From Micromonospora pallida (GTDB lineage: Bacteria; Actinomycetota; Actinomycetes; Mycobacteriales; Micromonosporaceae): a stretch of DNA of 64,000 bases. How positions within the stretch are numbered: position 1 is the first letter of the stretch; every line of letters begins with the position of its first letter. The DNA lies in the NCBI RefSeq assembly GCF_900090325.1, contig NZ_FMHW01000002.1:5767001-5831000 (forward strand), in the 5' to 3' direction. A model generated the notes under the pieces. That model was not told the DNA's origin. It searched no databases and saw nothing but the letters and a program-made list of their open reading frames with translations. A program made the translations under genes and the position numbers. Positions 42,939-51,928 of this stretch are shown here, piece by piece.

Positions 42939-43604
42939 GCGCCGTACCGGTTGCCTGCTCCCGGAGTCGGACCACACCGGCCGGCACCGGGAGCCGTCAC
43001 CGCGACACCGGGACCAAGCCTCGGACGCCACTGGCGGCCTGAAGACCACGATGGGCCGGTGACGTCTCACCGCGACATTCGGGACCGACGGTCGCAGCCG
43101 GACGGCCTCCCCGTCTGGGCTCGCGTGACCGACGGGCGGCGCGGTGGACTCGGGCCGGGCGAGATCGCCGACTCCGGCCCGATTGACACGGCGGACTCCG
43201 GGGCGCGGTGAACCCGCGTGTGGACCCGGCCGGTGGCCGGGACAACCGTCAGTGGACAGCCCGTACGGCTGCCCGGCCTGCCGGTACTCGTCAGACTGCC
43301 CGTCGCGTACCCGTCAGGCCATCCGTCGCCACCCGTCCGGGCGCTCGGCGCGCTCGTTCGGGGCGGTCGGAGATTCGGATGGTCGGAGATTCGGGGTGGT
43401 CGGAGACCAGCCCGGACGGGCCGGTCGGGTGGCGGCCCACGGCGGCATCCCCGTTGGTCACGGGGAGCCGGGCCGTCCCGACCGGCGGCGGGCATTCCGG
43501 AGACGGTCGCCGGGGTCCGGCGACCGGTCGGCACCGCACCGGTCGAACCCACTCGGTTGCCTGGTGCCTCTCCCGGGGAAGCGGCACCAGACGACCGGGA
43601 CGGG
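42939..43604. other. 666-bp region without a confident gene
   Basis: Several frames are open on both strands, but none has a ribosome binding site joined to protein-like composition; products are Arg/Pro/Ser-rich. A short direct repeat GGTCGGAGATTCGG occurs at 43366 and 43381 with a partial third copy. It may be decayed sequence or the 3' region of two gene ends. Confidence 0.5.
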
Positions 43605-43982
43605 TCAGCGCGCCTTCTTGGTGGCGCGCTTACGGGGCGGAGTCAGCAGGTCGGCGATCGTGGCGATCGCGGTCGGCACCAGCCGGTAGTACGCCCACAC
43701 GCCGCGCTTCTCCCGCTCCAGCAAGCCGGCCTCGGTGAGGATACGCAGGTGGTGGCTGACCGTCGGCTGGGAGAGGCCGAGCGGCGCGGTCAGGTCGCAG
43801 ACGCACGCCTCGCCCTCGGGGGCCGACTGGATCAGGCTGAGCAGCCGCAGCCGGGCGGGGTCGGCGAGGGCCTTGAGGACCCCCGCGAGCCGCTCGGCAT
43901 CGGCACGTTCGATCGGCTCGCCGGCAAGCGGCGAGATCTGAGGCATAGTCATTTCAGCCAACGCAGTTCCCACGTTTTCCAT
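43605..43982 (-). CDS. ArsR/SmtB-family regulator with CVC metal-site motif
   Basis: The 125 aa protein is a winged helix repressor: LAGVLKALADPARLRLLSLI, then EACVCDLTAPLGLSQPTVSHHLRIL and the wing LEREKRGVWAYYRL. The CVCDL on helix 3 is the site used by ArsR-type proteins for As(III)/Sb(III) or Cd/Pb. It has a basic C-terminal tail (PPRKRATKKAR). ATG 43982 has GGAAGG before it. No arsenic transporter or reductase is nearby, so the target is elsewhere or itself. Confidence 0.85.
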   Translation of the reverse strand: MENVGTALAEMTMPQISPLAGEPIERADAERLAGVLKALADPARLRLLSLIQSAPEGEACVCDLTAPLGLSQPTVSHHLRILTEAGLLEREKRGVWAYYRLVPTAIATIADLLTPPRKRATKKAR

Positions 43983-44038
43983 CCTTCCACCAGCAGCATC
44001 GAAACGCCTGCATATCCGCAATCCGAATCGGTAAACTT

Positions 44039-44578
44039 TTAGGCCACAAGGCCGAGGTCAGCCAACGTATAGGCCGCCCGGTAGGCCAGTCCGGCTGCTT
44101 GCACGACGTCGCCGGCGCCTCGATCAACAATAACCGCTACACCGACGACCTCAGCCCCTGCCTCACGTAACGCTTCAACTGCGTTGAGTACACTCCCACC
44201 GGTCGTTGAGGTATCTTCCACCGCCAATACCCGGCGACCGGATACATCAGGCCCCTCGATGCGGCGTTGCAGCCCGTGCGCCTTACCTTGCTTGCGCACG
44301 ACGAAGGCATCGAGCGGTCGTCCCACCGTCGCTGCGGCATGCAGCATCGACAGCCCGACCGGGTCGGCACCCAGGGTCAGGCCACCGACCGCGTCGAACT
44401 CCCAGTCAGCGGTGAGATCCAGCAGGACGCGCCCCACCAAGGGAGCGGCCTGGTGATGGAGCGTGACGCGACGCAGATCGACGTACCAATCTGCCTCGCG
44501 CCCCGAGGAGAGCACCACCCGCCCATGGACCACGGCCAGGTCGGAGATGAATTTACGCAGGTCGTCGCGGTCCCCCAT
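44039..44578 (-). CDS. pyrE: Orotate phosphoribosyltransferase
   Basis: PyrE joins orotate to PRPP, giving OMP in pyrimidine synthesis. The 179 aa enzyme has the PRPP motif RRVLAVEDTSTTGGS, FVVRKQGKAHG (Lys cluster of OPRTase) and GGLTLGADPVG. Its 3' half uses many A/T-ending codons (for example GTT, GCA, GTA, ATT), unlike the neighbours, which suggests a different origin or relaxed bias. The ribosome binding site is weak. Confidence 0.93.
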   Translation of the reverse strand: MGDRDDLRKFISDLAVVHGRVVLSSGREADWYVDLRRVTLHHQAAPLVGRVLLDLTADWEFDAVGGLTLGADPVGLSMLHAAATVGRPLDAFVVRKQGKAHGLQRRIEGPDVSGRRVLAVEDTSTTGGSVLNAVEALREAGAEVVGVAVIVDRGAGDVVQAAGLAYRAAYTLADLGLVA

Positions 44579-44743
44579 GGCGCACAAGGGTACTGCGCGA
44601 GTCTGGGAGCCGTGGCTCGGGTCCACCCCGATCAGCCCTGTGGGCGACGACGAGTGGCGATGTTCACTTACGCTGTGCGACGGGATTCTGGCGTCCGGGT
44701 CATTCCCGCCAGGTCGGGCCGGTGCGCCGGACGGTGGCGGCGG

Positions 44744-45568
44744 TCAGCGACCCCCGCGTCCGACGAGGACCTTGGACTTTCGGGTGAGTCGGTGCAGCAC
44801 TCGCAGCGGGGTGTGCCGCAACGCCACCACGGCAAGCTTGTACTTCCAGTCGGGAACGCTCACCAGACGGCCTTTCCGCAGGTCACGTAGACCCTCATCG
44901 ATGACCGAGTCGGCGTCGAGCCAGATCCAGCCGGGCATCGACGACGTGTCGATGCCGGCCCGCTGGTGGAACTCGGTGCGGGTGAACCCTGGACAGAGGG
45001 CCATCACCCGTACGCCGTAGGGGCGCGCGGCCTGCCCCACCGACTCGCTGAAGTTGGTCACCCAGGCCTTGGTGGCGGAGTACGTCGAGCCGGCCTCGGG
45101 CGCACCGAAACCCGCGACGGAAGAGACATTTATCACTGCCCCCTGCCCGCGGGCGGTCATCGTCGGCAGTACCGCATGGGTCAGTCGCATCACGGAGTTG
45201 ACGTTCAGCCGCAGCAGGCGGGCCTCGTCCTCGACGCTGGTCCGCAGGAACGAGCGGGTGAGCGCGATCCCGGCGTTGTTGACCAGCAGGTCGACCGGGG
45301 TGCCCTCGGTCAGCCGCCGCTCCACGGCGACACAACCCTCCTCTGTGGAGAGATCCGCCGGCAGGGTCTCCACCGTCCGGCCGTGCCGCTCGGTCAGCTC
45401 GGTGGCGAAGGCGGTGAGCCGGGCCGCGTCCCGGGCGACCAGGACGAGGTCGTACCCGTCCCAGGCGAGCCGCCGGACGAACGCCGCCCCGATGCCGGCT
45501 GTCGCTCCGGTGACCACCGCGAGTGGGTTGGTGGGGCCGGGGACGACCGGGTCGGGTGTCGCGGGCAC
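44744..45568 (-). CDS. Short-chain dehydrogenase/reductase
   Basis: The 274 aa SDR has the cofactor loop VTGATAGIGAAF, NNAG (LLVNNAGIAL), Ser in NVSSVAG and YSATK (Tyr/Lys). The C-terminal region after PGFTRTEFHQRAG is long and basic (ALRHTPLRVLHRLTRKSKVL), similar to the membrane-associated YqjQ/DltE-like SDRs. Substrate unknown. GTG 45568; it is 10 bp downstream of a membrane protein gene and probably co-transcribed with it. Confidence 0.88.
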   Translation of the reverse strand: MPATPDPVVPGPTNPLAVVTGATAGIGAAFVRRLAWDGYDLVLVARDAARLTAFATELTERHGRTVETLPADLSTEEGCVAVERRLTEGTPVDLLVNNAGIALTRSFLRTSVEDEARLLRLNVNSVMRLTHAVLPTMTARGQGAVINVSSVAGFGAPEAGSTYSATKAWVTNFSESVGQAARPYGVRVMALCPGFTRTEFHQRAGIDTSSMPGWIWLDADSVIDEGLRDLRKGRLVSVPDWKYKLAVVALRHTPLRVLHRLTRKSKVLVGRGGR

Positions 45569-45578
45569 GGGCGGATCC

Positions 45579-46190
45579 TCACTCGGGCGGGGTGGAGTAC
45601 GCGAAGAACGACCGTGAGGCAGGCCGGGAAACCGGCCGCCGACGGTGGTGCGCGTTCGCCGACGGCAGGGCCAGCAGCACGGCCACCACAAGGTATCCGA
45701 GCGCCTGGCCGATCGAAAGACCCGCGTTGACCGCGACCCACCCCTCCGGATAGGCGTCGGTGAGAGCGTTCAGCAGCACGGCGGTGCTGTGCTGGTCGAC
45801 GTCCAGCCGAAACGGGGTCAGTCGCTGCCCGACCAGGAGGGCCACCGCGCCGATCCCCGCGAGCAGACCGAGCCCGCAGACGACCCAGGTCGCCACGCGG
45901 GCCCCGGCACGGCCGGTGAGCAGGCCGAGGGCGAGGGCGACGAGCAGCGCCCCGACCGCCACCGCGAGCACCGCCGTGAGCGCCGTGGTGGCCCGGAGCA
46001 GGGTCACCACCCCGTCCACCGCCCCCCGGTCCGGCAGGTCCGTGGTGGCCGACCGGAAGCGGGCGACCGTACCGTCCATAGCGAGCAGGCCGGCGACCGC
46101 GTACGCGACCCCGACGGTCGCCATGGCGACCAGCAGCCCGGCGGCGGACCTGACGGCGACGGGCCGTTGGGACGGGACGTGTTCCGACAC
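45579..46190 (-). CDS. Four-helix membrane protein, function unknown
   Basis: The 203 aa protein has four membrane helices (AAGLLVAMATVGVAYAVAGLL, ALTAVLAVAVGALLVALALGLL, VATWVVCGLGLLAGIGAVALLV, GQALGYLVVAVLLALPSA) with an outer loop between the first two. GGAGG lies 8 nt before the GTG. Its fold plan (helix, loop, three helices ending in LLALPSAN) resembles the two proteins at 46264 and 51929, which end in LLALPASN and LLVTLPPAN, so they form a family in this genome. Confidence 0.65.
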   Translation of the reverse strand: MSEHVPSQRPVAVRSAAGLLVAMATVGVAYAVAGLLAMDGTVARFRSATTDLPDRGAVDGVVTLLRATTALTAVLAVAVGALLVALALGLLTGRAGARVATWVVCGLGLLAGIGAVALLVGQRLTPFRLDVDQHSTAVLLNALTDAYPEGWVAVNAGLSIGQALGYLVVAVLLALPSANAHHRRRPVSRPASRSFFAYSTPPE

Positions 46191-46263
46191 GACTGATCCC
46201 TCCGGGTAGGCGTCGCGTTGGAACCTACTCGGAGGGATCGTCGTACGTCCCGCTTATCGGCGG

Positions 46264-47289
46264 TCAGCTACCCGACGGCGGGGTCGAACCCGAACTGTCG
46301 CCCGACGAGCTGGATCCGGGACTGTCGTTCGACGGGCTGGATCCGGGACTGTCGCCTGACGGGCTCGATCCCGGGCTGTCGTGCCGCGGACTCGGATCGC
46401 CGTAGGGACCGTCGGACCCGGTGGCCGGAGGCTGCCCCGGCTGATCCGTACCGGACGACGGCGGGTAGCCCGGCTGGTCCGAGGAGCCCGGACCGGGGTG
46501 ACTCGGGTAGCCCGGGGCTGGCGGGTAACCCGGCTGGCCGTGCGGCGGGTAACCCGGGGCCGGCGGATAGCCCGGCTGGCCGTGGGGCGGGTAGCCGGGG
46601 GCGGCCGGGTAGCCCGGCTGACCCGAGGTCGGATAGCCCGGCTGGCCGTGCGTCGGGTAGCCCGGCGTACCGGTCGGGTAGCCGGGGTACGCGCCGGGAA
46701 GTGACGGCTCCCAGGCCGGCTGCGGCTTACGGAAGAACTGGTTCGACGCGGGCAGTGCCAGCAGCACCAGGGCCGCGATCAGCGCGAGCACCGCGACCAG
46801 GTTCACCAGGGTGCTGACCGGCGTGTACCAGGACGGCAGAGCATCCTCCAGCCGGCGCGCGATCTCCTCCTGGCTCGGCATGTCGGCGCTGGAACCGCCG
46901 ACCGGGCCACTGAACGAGCCGACCGCACCGCTGACCAGGCTGCCGCCGCTGCAGCAGAGCAGGATGCCGCCGAGCACCCAGGTGGTGATCCGGGCGCCGT
47001 TCTTTCCCCGGTTGTTGAGCACGGCCAGCACGACCAGGCCCACCGCCATCAGCAGGGTGATCAGCCCCGACCCGACGGCGGCGACGATGGCGAAGTCGGC
47101 GATGGCGTCCATGCCGTTGACCGAGCTGTCGGCGTAGGCGTCCTCCAGCACCCGACGGGTCTCGCCGAGCGTGGCGAGGGTGAGGATCAGGTTGATCACC
47201 TGGATGCCGGCCACCAGGATCAGCAGATAGCTGGATATCGTCACGCTGCCCGGGCGCACCCGGGCCGGGGTGCTGTGGGTTTCGGCCAC
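46264..47289 (-). CDS. Four-helix membrane protein with GYP-repeat tail
   Basis: The 341 aa protein has a four-helix N-terminal domain (SYLLILVAGIQVINLILTLA to LALIAALVLLALPASN) and a ~150-residue low-complexity tail: units like GYPTHGQP and GYPPAPGYPPHGQP, then DSPGSSPSG units at the end. The tail is predicted cytosolic and disordered. It is next to, and similar in plan to, the 45579 gene. GTG 47289 has AAGGAG upstream. Function unknown. Confidence 0.7.
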   Translation of the reverse strand: MAETHSTPARVRPGSVTISSYLLILVAGIQVINLILTLATLGETRRVLEDAYADSSVNGMDAIADFAIVAAVGSGLITLLMAVGLVVLAVLNNRGKNGARITTWVLGGILLCCSGGSLVSGAVGSFSGPVGGSSADMPSQEEIARRLEDALPSWYTPVSTLVNLVAVLALIAALVLLALPASNQFFRKPQPAWEPSLPGAYPGYPTGTPGYPTHGQPGYPTSGQPGYPAAPGYPPHGQPGYPPAPGYPPHGQPGYPPAPGYPSHPGPGSSDQPGYPPSSGTDQPGQPPATGSDGPYGDPSPRHDSPGSSPSGDSPGSSPSNDSPGSSSSGDSSGSTPPSGS

Positions 47290-47407
47290 GACTCTCCTTC
47301 CCTTGGATCGCCACCACACCGTAACGGCATCCGGCCAGTCGTACGGGGACGGAACCGCCGAGGCGACGCTCGATGTGCCCTACCCACTCGGCCGCGACGG
47401 CAACCCG

Positions 47408-48976
47408 TCAGTAGCCGCGCCACTCCGCGCGGGCGTACTCGAGGACCTTCGGCTGGAGCAGAGTGGAGGCGGGCACGTCCACCTGGCGCCGGTCGGCGGG
47501 GAAGTTCCCGGCCGCGGCAAGCGTGCTGGCGTCCAGGAACCGCAGCGACGGCGCGTCGGCCGGCAACTCCAGCGGGGGCGGGTTCGGGCCGGGGGCGGCC
47601 AGCACGAATCCCCAGTCGCCAAAGGACGGCACGTCCACGTGGTACGGCCGGGTGGCGAAGCCGGCCGCCCGGACCGATGCCTCGATCGACCAGTACGAAC
47701 GGGGCGCGAAGTACGGCGAGCCGGACTGCACCACCATCCGGCCGGTCTCGGCGAGCACCGAGCGGACCAGGGAGTAGAACTCGACGGTGTAGAGCTTGGC
47801 GGTGGCGGTCTCGTCCGGGTCGGGCAGGTCCGCCACCACCACGTCGAAGCGTTCCCCGGCGGTCCGCAGCCAACCGAACGCGTCGGCGTGCACCACGCGG
47901 ACCCGGGGGTCGGCGAAGGCGTCCCCGTTGAGCTGGCGCAGTTGCGGCTCGCTCCGGGCCAACGCCACCACCGCCGGGTCCAGGTCGACGACGGTCACCC
48001 GCCGCACGTCCGGGTAGCGCAGCAGTTCCCGGACGGCCAGTCCGTCGCCGGCCCCGAGCACCAGCACCTCGCTATGCGGGCCGCGCAGCGCCGGATGCAC
48101 CAGCGCCTCGTGGTAGCGGTACTCGTCGACCGAGCTGAACTGAAGGTCGCCGTTGAGGAAGAGCCGCAGGTCGGTGACCTGCCGGCCGGTCTCGGCCACC
48201 GACCGGGTCAACACGATCTCCTGGTAGCGGCTGCGCTCGGCGTGCACCACCGGATCCCGGTAGAGCTGCTGCCGGGCGGTCACCTCGAAGTCCCGGGCGG
48301 TGATCCAGGCGTACCCGAGGCAGAGCGCGACCACGACGGACCCGGCGGTGAGCGCGACGCGTGCCCGCCGGCTCAGCTCCCGCCGGAACACCGTGACCAC
48401 CAGGGCCAGGCCGGCGACGGCGTTCACCGCGCCGACCACGAGTGCCCCCTTGAGCTGCCCGAAGACCGGGATCAGCAGAAACGGGAAGGCCAGCCCGCCG
48501 AGCAGCGCGCCGACGTAGTCGGCGGCGAACAGGTCGGCCACCGCGCTGCCGGCGGACTGTTCCCGGATGCGTTGCAGCAGCACCATCAGCAGCGGAATCT
48601 CCGCGCCGATCAGCAGCCCGAGCACGAACGCGGTGCCGACCAGCGCCGGACCGTAGAGGTCCAGCCAGGCGAAGGCCGCGTAGAGGCCGAGCACGGAGAG
48701 CCCGCCGAGCAGCGCCAGCACCAGCTCTACCAGAGCGAACGCGGCGGCGGCCCGGGACTGGAACGGCTTCGCGGCGAGCGCGCCGACGCCCATCGCGAAG
48801 ACCATCACGCCGAGCACGATCGACGCCTGACCGACCGTGTCGCCGATCAGGTAGCTGCCGAGCGCGACCAGGGCCAGCTCGTAGACCAGGCCGCAGGCCG
48901 CGCAGACGAAGACCGCGAGCAGAACCGCCGCGCGGGACAGCCGCCAGCGCGGACGTTCCGGTGCGTCGGTGGTCAC
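47408..48976 (-). CDS. Membrane-fused spermidine-synthase-like protein
   Basis: The 522 aa protein has an N-terminal half with about seven membrane helices and a C-terminal aminopropyltransferase-like domain: YQEIVLTRS, LFLNGDLQFSSVDEYRYHEAL, VLVLGAGDGLAVRELLRY, VTVVDLDP and VVVADLPDPDE (family DxxDP-type loop). Such fusions are common in bacteria and may make polyamines or related compounds at the membrane. It is the last gene of a six-gene operon, overlapping the gene before it by GTGA. Confidence 0.87.
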   Translation of the reverse strand: MTTDAPERPRWRLSRAAVLLAVFVCAACGLVYELALVALGSYLIGDTVGQASIVLGVMVFAMGVGALAAKPFQSRAAAAFALVELVLALLGGLSVLGLYAAFAWLDLYGPALVGTAFVLGLLIGAEIPLLMVLLQRIREQSAGSAVADLFAADYVGALLGGLAFPFLLIPVFGQLKGALVVGAVNAVAGLALVVTVFRRELSRRARVALTAGSVVVALCLGYAWITARDFEVTARQQLYRDPVVHAERSRYQEIVLTRSVAETGRQVTDLRLFLNGDLQFSSVDEYRYHEALVHPALRGPHSEVLVLGAGDGLAVRELLRYPDVRRVTVVDLDPAVVALARSEPQLRQLNGDAFADPRVRVVHADAFGWLRTAGERFDVVVADLPDPDETATAKLYTVEFYSLVRSVLAETGRMVVQSGSPYFAPRSYWSIEASVRAAGFATRPYHVDVPSFGDWGFVLAAPGPNPPPLELPADAPSLRFLDASTLAAAGNFPADRRQVDVPASTLLQPKVLEYARAEWRGY

Positions 48977-49746
48977 GGCTTGTTCCGGGTACGCCCCGCG
49001 CTCGTCGCCGCCGGTGTCTCTGCGGCGGCCTGCCGCTGCCGGTGACGCTGCACGAGGCCGACGGTGACCAACAGCGCGGTGATCAGCAACAGCGCGGCGA
49101 CGGCGATCCCGTACGCCCAGCGGTCCCGCCACAGGTCGTTGCCGGCGGCCGGGAGCGGCGCCGGGGCGGCTCCGGCGGGGGCCGGGGCAGCGGCGGGTTC
49201 GACCAGCTCCGCCTCGACGGCGAGCAGCGGCAGTACGGTCGCGGCCCGGGTGGTCGCCCAGCCGGGGTCGTCGACGAAGACGTCGTGCTCGAGTCCCATC
49301 CGCGTCAGGCCGCTGTCGACATGCCAGAGGATGCTCTGCTGGATGTCCTCCGAGCCGGTCACCGTGATGCGGGCGGAGTCCTCACTCTCGCTGCTCGCCG
49401 AGGCGTAGTAGACGAGGACCTCCACCTGGAGCCAGCGCGGGCAGTTCACGTTGTCCTCCACCGACACCCCGTCGCCGAGGTTGGAGCCCACGCTGATCGG
49501 GTCGTAGCCGTAGTCCTCCAACTTCCAGCCGTAGCAGATGCCCTGGCTGGCGGTGGAGCGCGCGAGAATCGGCACGGTGTCGGCCCGCTCCTGCGCGGTC
49601 GGCGGCGGCACGGTGGTGTCGGAGCCGCCGTTGACGATCCCGGCGGCCACACAGCTACCGACGATCACGACGCTGATCAGGGCCAGCCAGATGTGGGCCG
49701 CCTTCGAGGGCTTCTTCTCCGCGCCTGCGGGCTTGGCACCGGCCAT
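48973..49746 (-). CDS. Two-helix membrane protein of the DUF350/polyamine operon
   Basis: The 257 aa protein has a cytosolic Lys-rich N-terminus, a helix (HIWLALISVVIVGSCVAAGIV), a ~130-residue outside domain with two conserved-looking cysteines (GICYGWKLEDYGY, NVNCPRWLQVEVLVYY), a Pro/Ala linker and a second helix (AYGIAVAALLLITALLVTVGLV). I know no family name. It overlaps both neighbours (TGATG with DUF350, GTGA with the synthase-like gene), so it is a fixed part of the operon. Confidence 0.7.
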   Translation of the reverse strand: MAGAKPAGAEKKPSKAAHIWLALISVVIVGSCVAAGIVNGGSDTTVPPPTAQERADTVPILARSTASQGICYGWKLEDYGYDPISVGSNLGDGVSVEDNVNCPRWLQVEVLVYYASASSESEDSARITVTGSEDIQQSILWHVDSGLTRMGLEHDVFVDDPGWATTRAATVLPLLAVEAELVEPAAAPAPAGAAPAPLPAAGNDLWRDRWAYGIAVAALLLITALLVTVGLVQRHRQRQAAAETPAATSAGRTRNKP

Positions 49747-50168
49747 CAGCTGATCGCGGCAGCGATGATCGCGCCGGTGGCGAGGTGGATGACCGCGGTG
49801 ACCCAGACGGCCGGGTGCGACTCAGGGTCGACCAGGATCTCGCCCAGCTTGCCGGGGGTCGCCACGTCCAGCACCACGAACGCCGCGGCCATGATGACCA
49901 GGCCGAGGAGGCCGTACGCGGCGGCACCGGTGATGCCGAGCACGAAGTTGTCGTCGCTGGCGACGATGGCCGCGACCACGATGATGCCGACGCCGGCCAG
50001 GTTGGAGGCGAGCAGCAGCGCCGCGTTGCGGTTGCGGTGGGTCCAGATCAGCTCGTTGAGGCGGCCGGGGGTGGCCACGTCGACCAGGACGTAGCCGATG
50101 CCCATCAGCATGACGCCGACCACCCCGTAGGCGAGGGTGACCAGCAGATCGGTGACGAGGGTCTGCAC
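49746..50168 (-). CDS. DUF350 (YjfL-type) membrane protein
   Basis: The 140 aa protein has two copies of the DUF350 unit: VTLAYGVVGVMLMGIGYVLVDVATPG and AAYGLLGLVIMAAAFVVLDVATPG, each two helices, four in all. In E. coli the DUF350 protein YjfL lies in an operon with a glutathionylspermidine-synthetase-like gene, so the link with a polyamine-type enzyme is recurrent. Molecular function unknown. GTG 50168. Confidence 0.9.
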   Translation of the reverse strand: MQTLVTDLLVTLAYGVVGVMLMGIGYVLVDVATPGRLNELIWTHRNRNAALLLASNLAGVGIIVVAAIVASDDNFVLGITGAAAYGLLGLVIMAAAFVVLDVATPGKLGEILVDPESHPAVWVTAVIHLATGAIIAAAIS

Positions 50169-50251
50169 GGTGAGACTCCGGAGGATGAGGGGTTTGTCGG
50201 GTCGTCCCGCCGCTGCCGGACAGCGGCGGTGGGATCAGGTGCCGCTGCGGG

Positions 50252-50677
50252 TCACTTCCCGCTGCCGGGGCCGCCGCCACGGACGGTGCTGCCGCGTCCC
50301 CAGCCCCAGCTGTTGCCCACCGTGGAGTGGTAGCGCGGATAGGCGGTGGAGACGCCTTCGAGCAGGATCAGCGAGCCGGCGGCCGCCGGCAGGATGACCA
50401 CCGAGTCGTCGTCGTAGCGCAGGTAGACGCCGCTGCCGTCGACGAACTGGTCGGCCGGCTTCCAGGCTTTGGTCACCTCGGCCGCCACGTGGCTCGGCGA
50501 CTTGTACGAGGTGTATGCGATCGCCTCCCGGCCGATGTCCTGGCCACTGGCCCGGGTGTACCGGTCCTCGACGTAGCCCCGGGGGGAGAAGTTGCCGTAG
50601 AAGATCGCGAAGGCGGCGACCAGCGCGCCGATCAGGGCGAACGCCGCGCCCACCACGAACCATCTGCGGTATGTCAC
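50252..50677 (-). CDS. DUF4247 family membrane-anchored protein
   Basis: The 141 aa protein has one N-terminal helix (WFVVGAAFALIGALVAAFAIFYG) and an exposed domain with YTSYKSPSHVAAEV and VYLRYDDDSVVILPAA, matching DUF4247 proteins found beside DUF350/DUF4178 genes. The C-terminus is Gly/Ser-rich. It overlaps DUF2617 by ATGA. Confidence 0.8.
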   Translation of the reverse strand: MTYRRWFVVGAAFALIGALVAAFAIFYGNFSPRGYVEDRYTRASGQDIGREAIAYTSYKSPSHVAAEVTKAWKPADQFVDGSGVYLRYDDDSVVILPAAAGSLILLEGVSTAYPRYHSTVGNSWGWGRGSTVRGGGPGSGK

Positions 50678-51210
50678 AGTGTCACCACCGTCTCGGTCAA
50701 AACCAGTTCATTGGTCTGCGGATACGCGTGCCAGGTGCGCCAGCGCACCGTGCCCGGGGCCGGGTCCGGCACGACCGCGAGGGCGGTCACCGCGTCCGGG
50801 TCGCCGGGAAAGACCCCGACCAGCGCGTACGGGTCGTCGGCCAGTTCCGCCCGGAGGGCGGCGACCCGACTGCTCAGTCCGCCCGCCTCCGGCCGGAGCA
50901 CGTTCGCGGTGAACGTGTAGCCGCTCCCGGGCTCGTGCACCGTGGCCGGCAGGTCGGGTCGCCGCCCCGGCAGACAGGCCACGGTCTCGGTGAGCACCAC
51001 GGTCTCGGCGGTCTCGGAGAGCCCGGTCGTCGCCTCTGCGGCGTGCAGGAGCACCTGGTGGGAGGCGCCGAGCAGGCGCAGCCGGAGCCGCTGCCCACCT
51101 GCCAGATCGAGGTCCAGCACGTACAGGGCGGGCAGTTCCGGCCCCCCGAGCGCCAGGCTCAGGTCACCGGCGCTGGTGTCAACGTACGGCGCGTCCAGAC
51201 TGACCAGCAC
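50674..51210 (-). CDS. DUF2617 family protein
   Basis: The 178 aa soluble protein (LVSLDAPYVDTSAGDLSLALGG, VLDLDLAGGQRLRLRLLGASHQVLL, GYTFTANVLRP, RWRTWHAYPQTNELVLTETVV) matches DUF2617, which in actinobacteria is almost always encoded with DUF4178, DUF4247 and DUF350. Function unknown. GTG start two bases after the DUF4178 stop. Confidence 0.82.
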   Translation of the reverse strand: MLVSLDAPYVDTSAGDLSLALGGPELPALYVLDLDLAGGQRLRLRLLGASHQVLLHAAEATTGLSETAETVVLTETVACLPGRRPDLPATVHEPGSGYTFTANVLRPEAGGLSSRVAALRAELADDPYALVGVFPGDPDAVTALAVVPDPAPGTVRWRTWHAYPQTNELVLTETVVTL

Positions 51211-51212
51211 GC

Positions 51213-51845
51213 TCAGCCCACCTTCTCCGGCCCGCCCTGCGGGTAGATCATCACCTCGGGCCGGCGCAGTAGTTCGCCCCGGGCCACCTCCCAGTCGGCG
51301 TCGCCGTACTTCTCGAAGGAGAGCCGGGCCCCGCCGGACGCGGTGTAGTCGTGGTACCGGACGCTGCCGGTGGGGCCGAGCCCGGTGGTGCCGGTGGCGG
51401 TCCAGCGGGCCTGGCCGGACTCGTCGCTGCGGTAGCGGCGGCCGTCGAAGTCGACCGTGGGCGGGCCGGGGGTCACCGTGGCATCCGGCTCGGCGGTCCA
51501 GAGCACCAACTCCAGGTCCGGGTCCTCCTCGACGGAGAGCCAGCGCTTCGTGCCGTCCGCCGTGTCCAGCAGGTGCTCGTCCCAGCTCCAGCCGCCCTCG
51601 GTGAGGTGCAGCGAGCCGCGCACCGCGTACGTCACCTGTCGGATCTCGACCAGGTCGCCGGGACGCAGCCTGCGCGGGTCGCCGCGCAGCGCGTCCGCGT
51701 CGTGGTCGCGGAACGGGTCGGCGGCGGTCGGGGCGGACGGCTGCCGGCGGGACCGGCGCAGGGCGACGAGAACGACGACCACCCCGGCCACCCCGACAAG
51801 GCAGCCAAGGCCCGCTACCAGGTACGCCAGTGTCCCGCTCACCAT
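51213..51845 (-). CDS. DUF4178 family membrane-anchored protein
   Basis: First gene of the operon. The 210 aa protein has one N-terminal helix (LAYLVAGLGCLVGVAGVVVVLVAL) and a DUF4178 domain with RPGDLVEIRQVTYAVRGSLHL, WSWDEHLL, DTADGTKRWLSVEEDPDLELVLW and RYHDYTASGGARLSFEKYGDADWEV. ATG 51845 has GGGAGG upstream, so the longer frame is rejected. Function unknown. Confidence 0.82.
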   Translation of the reverse strand: MVSGTLAYLVAGLGCLVGVAGVVVVLVALRRSRRQPSAPTAADPFRDHDADALRGDPRRLRPGDLVEIRQVTYAVRGSLHLTEGGWSWDEHLLDTADGTKRWLSVEEDPDLELVLWTAEPDATVTPGPPTVDFDGRRYRSDESGQARWTATGTTGLGPTGSVRYHDYTASGGARLSFEKYGDADWEVARGELLRRPEVMIYPQGGPEKVG

Positions 51846-51928
51846 CGCCCGCCTCCCACGATCACGTCGGCGCATGACGGTAACAACCCCACGCACCTGC
51901 GTCAGCAGCGGCTTTGTTGAGTGGTCGG

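Noticed and set aside
42939..43604. Candidate genes in the 666-bp gap on either strand
   Set aside because: No ribosome binding site with plausible start, no domain, composition typical of non-coding GC-rich frames.
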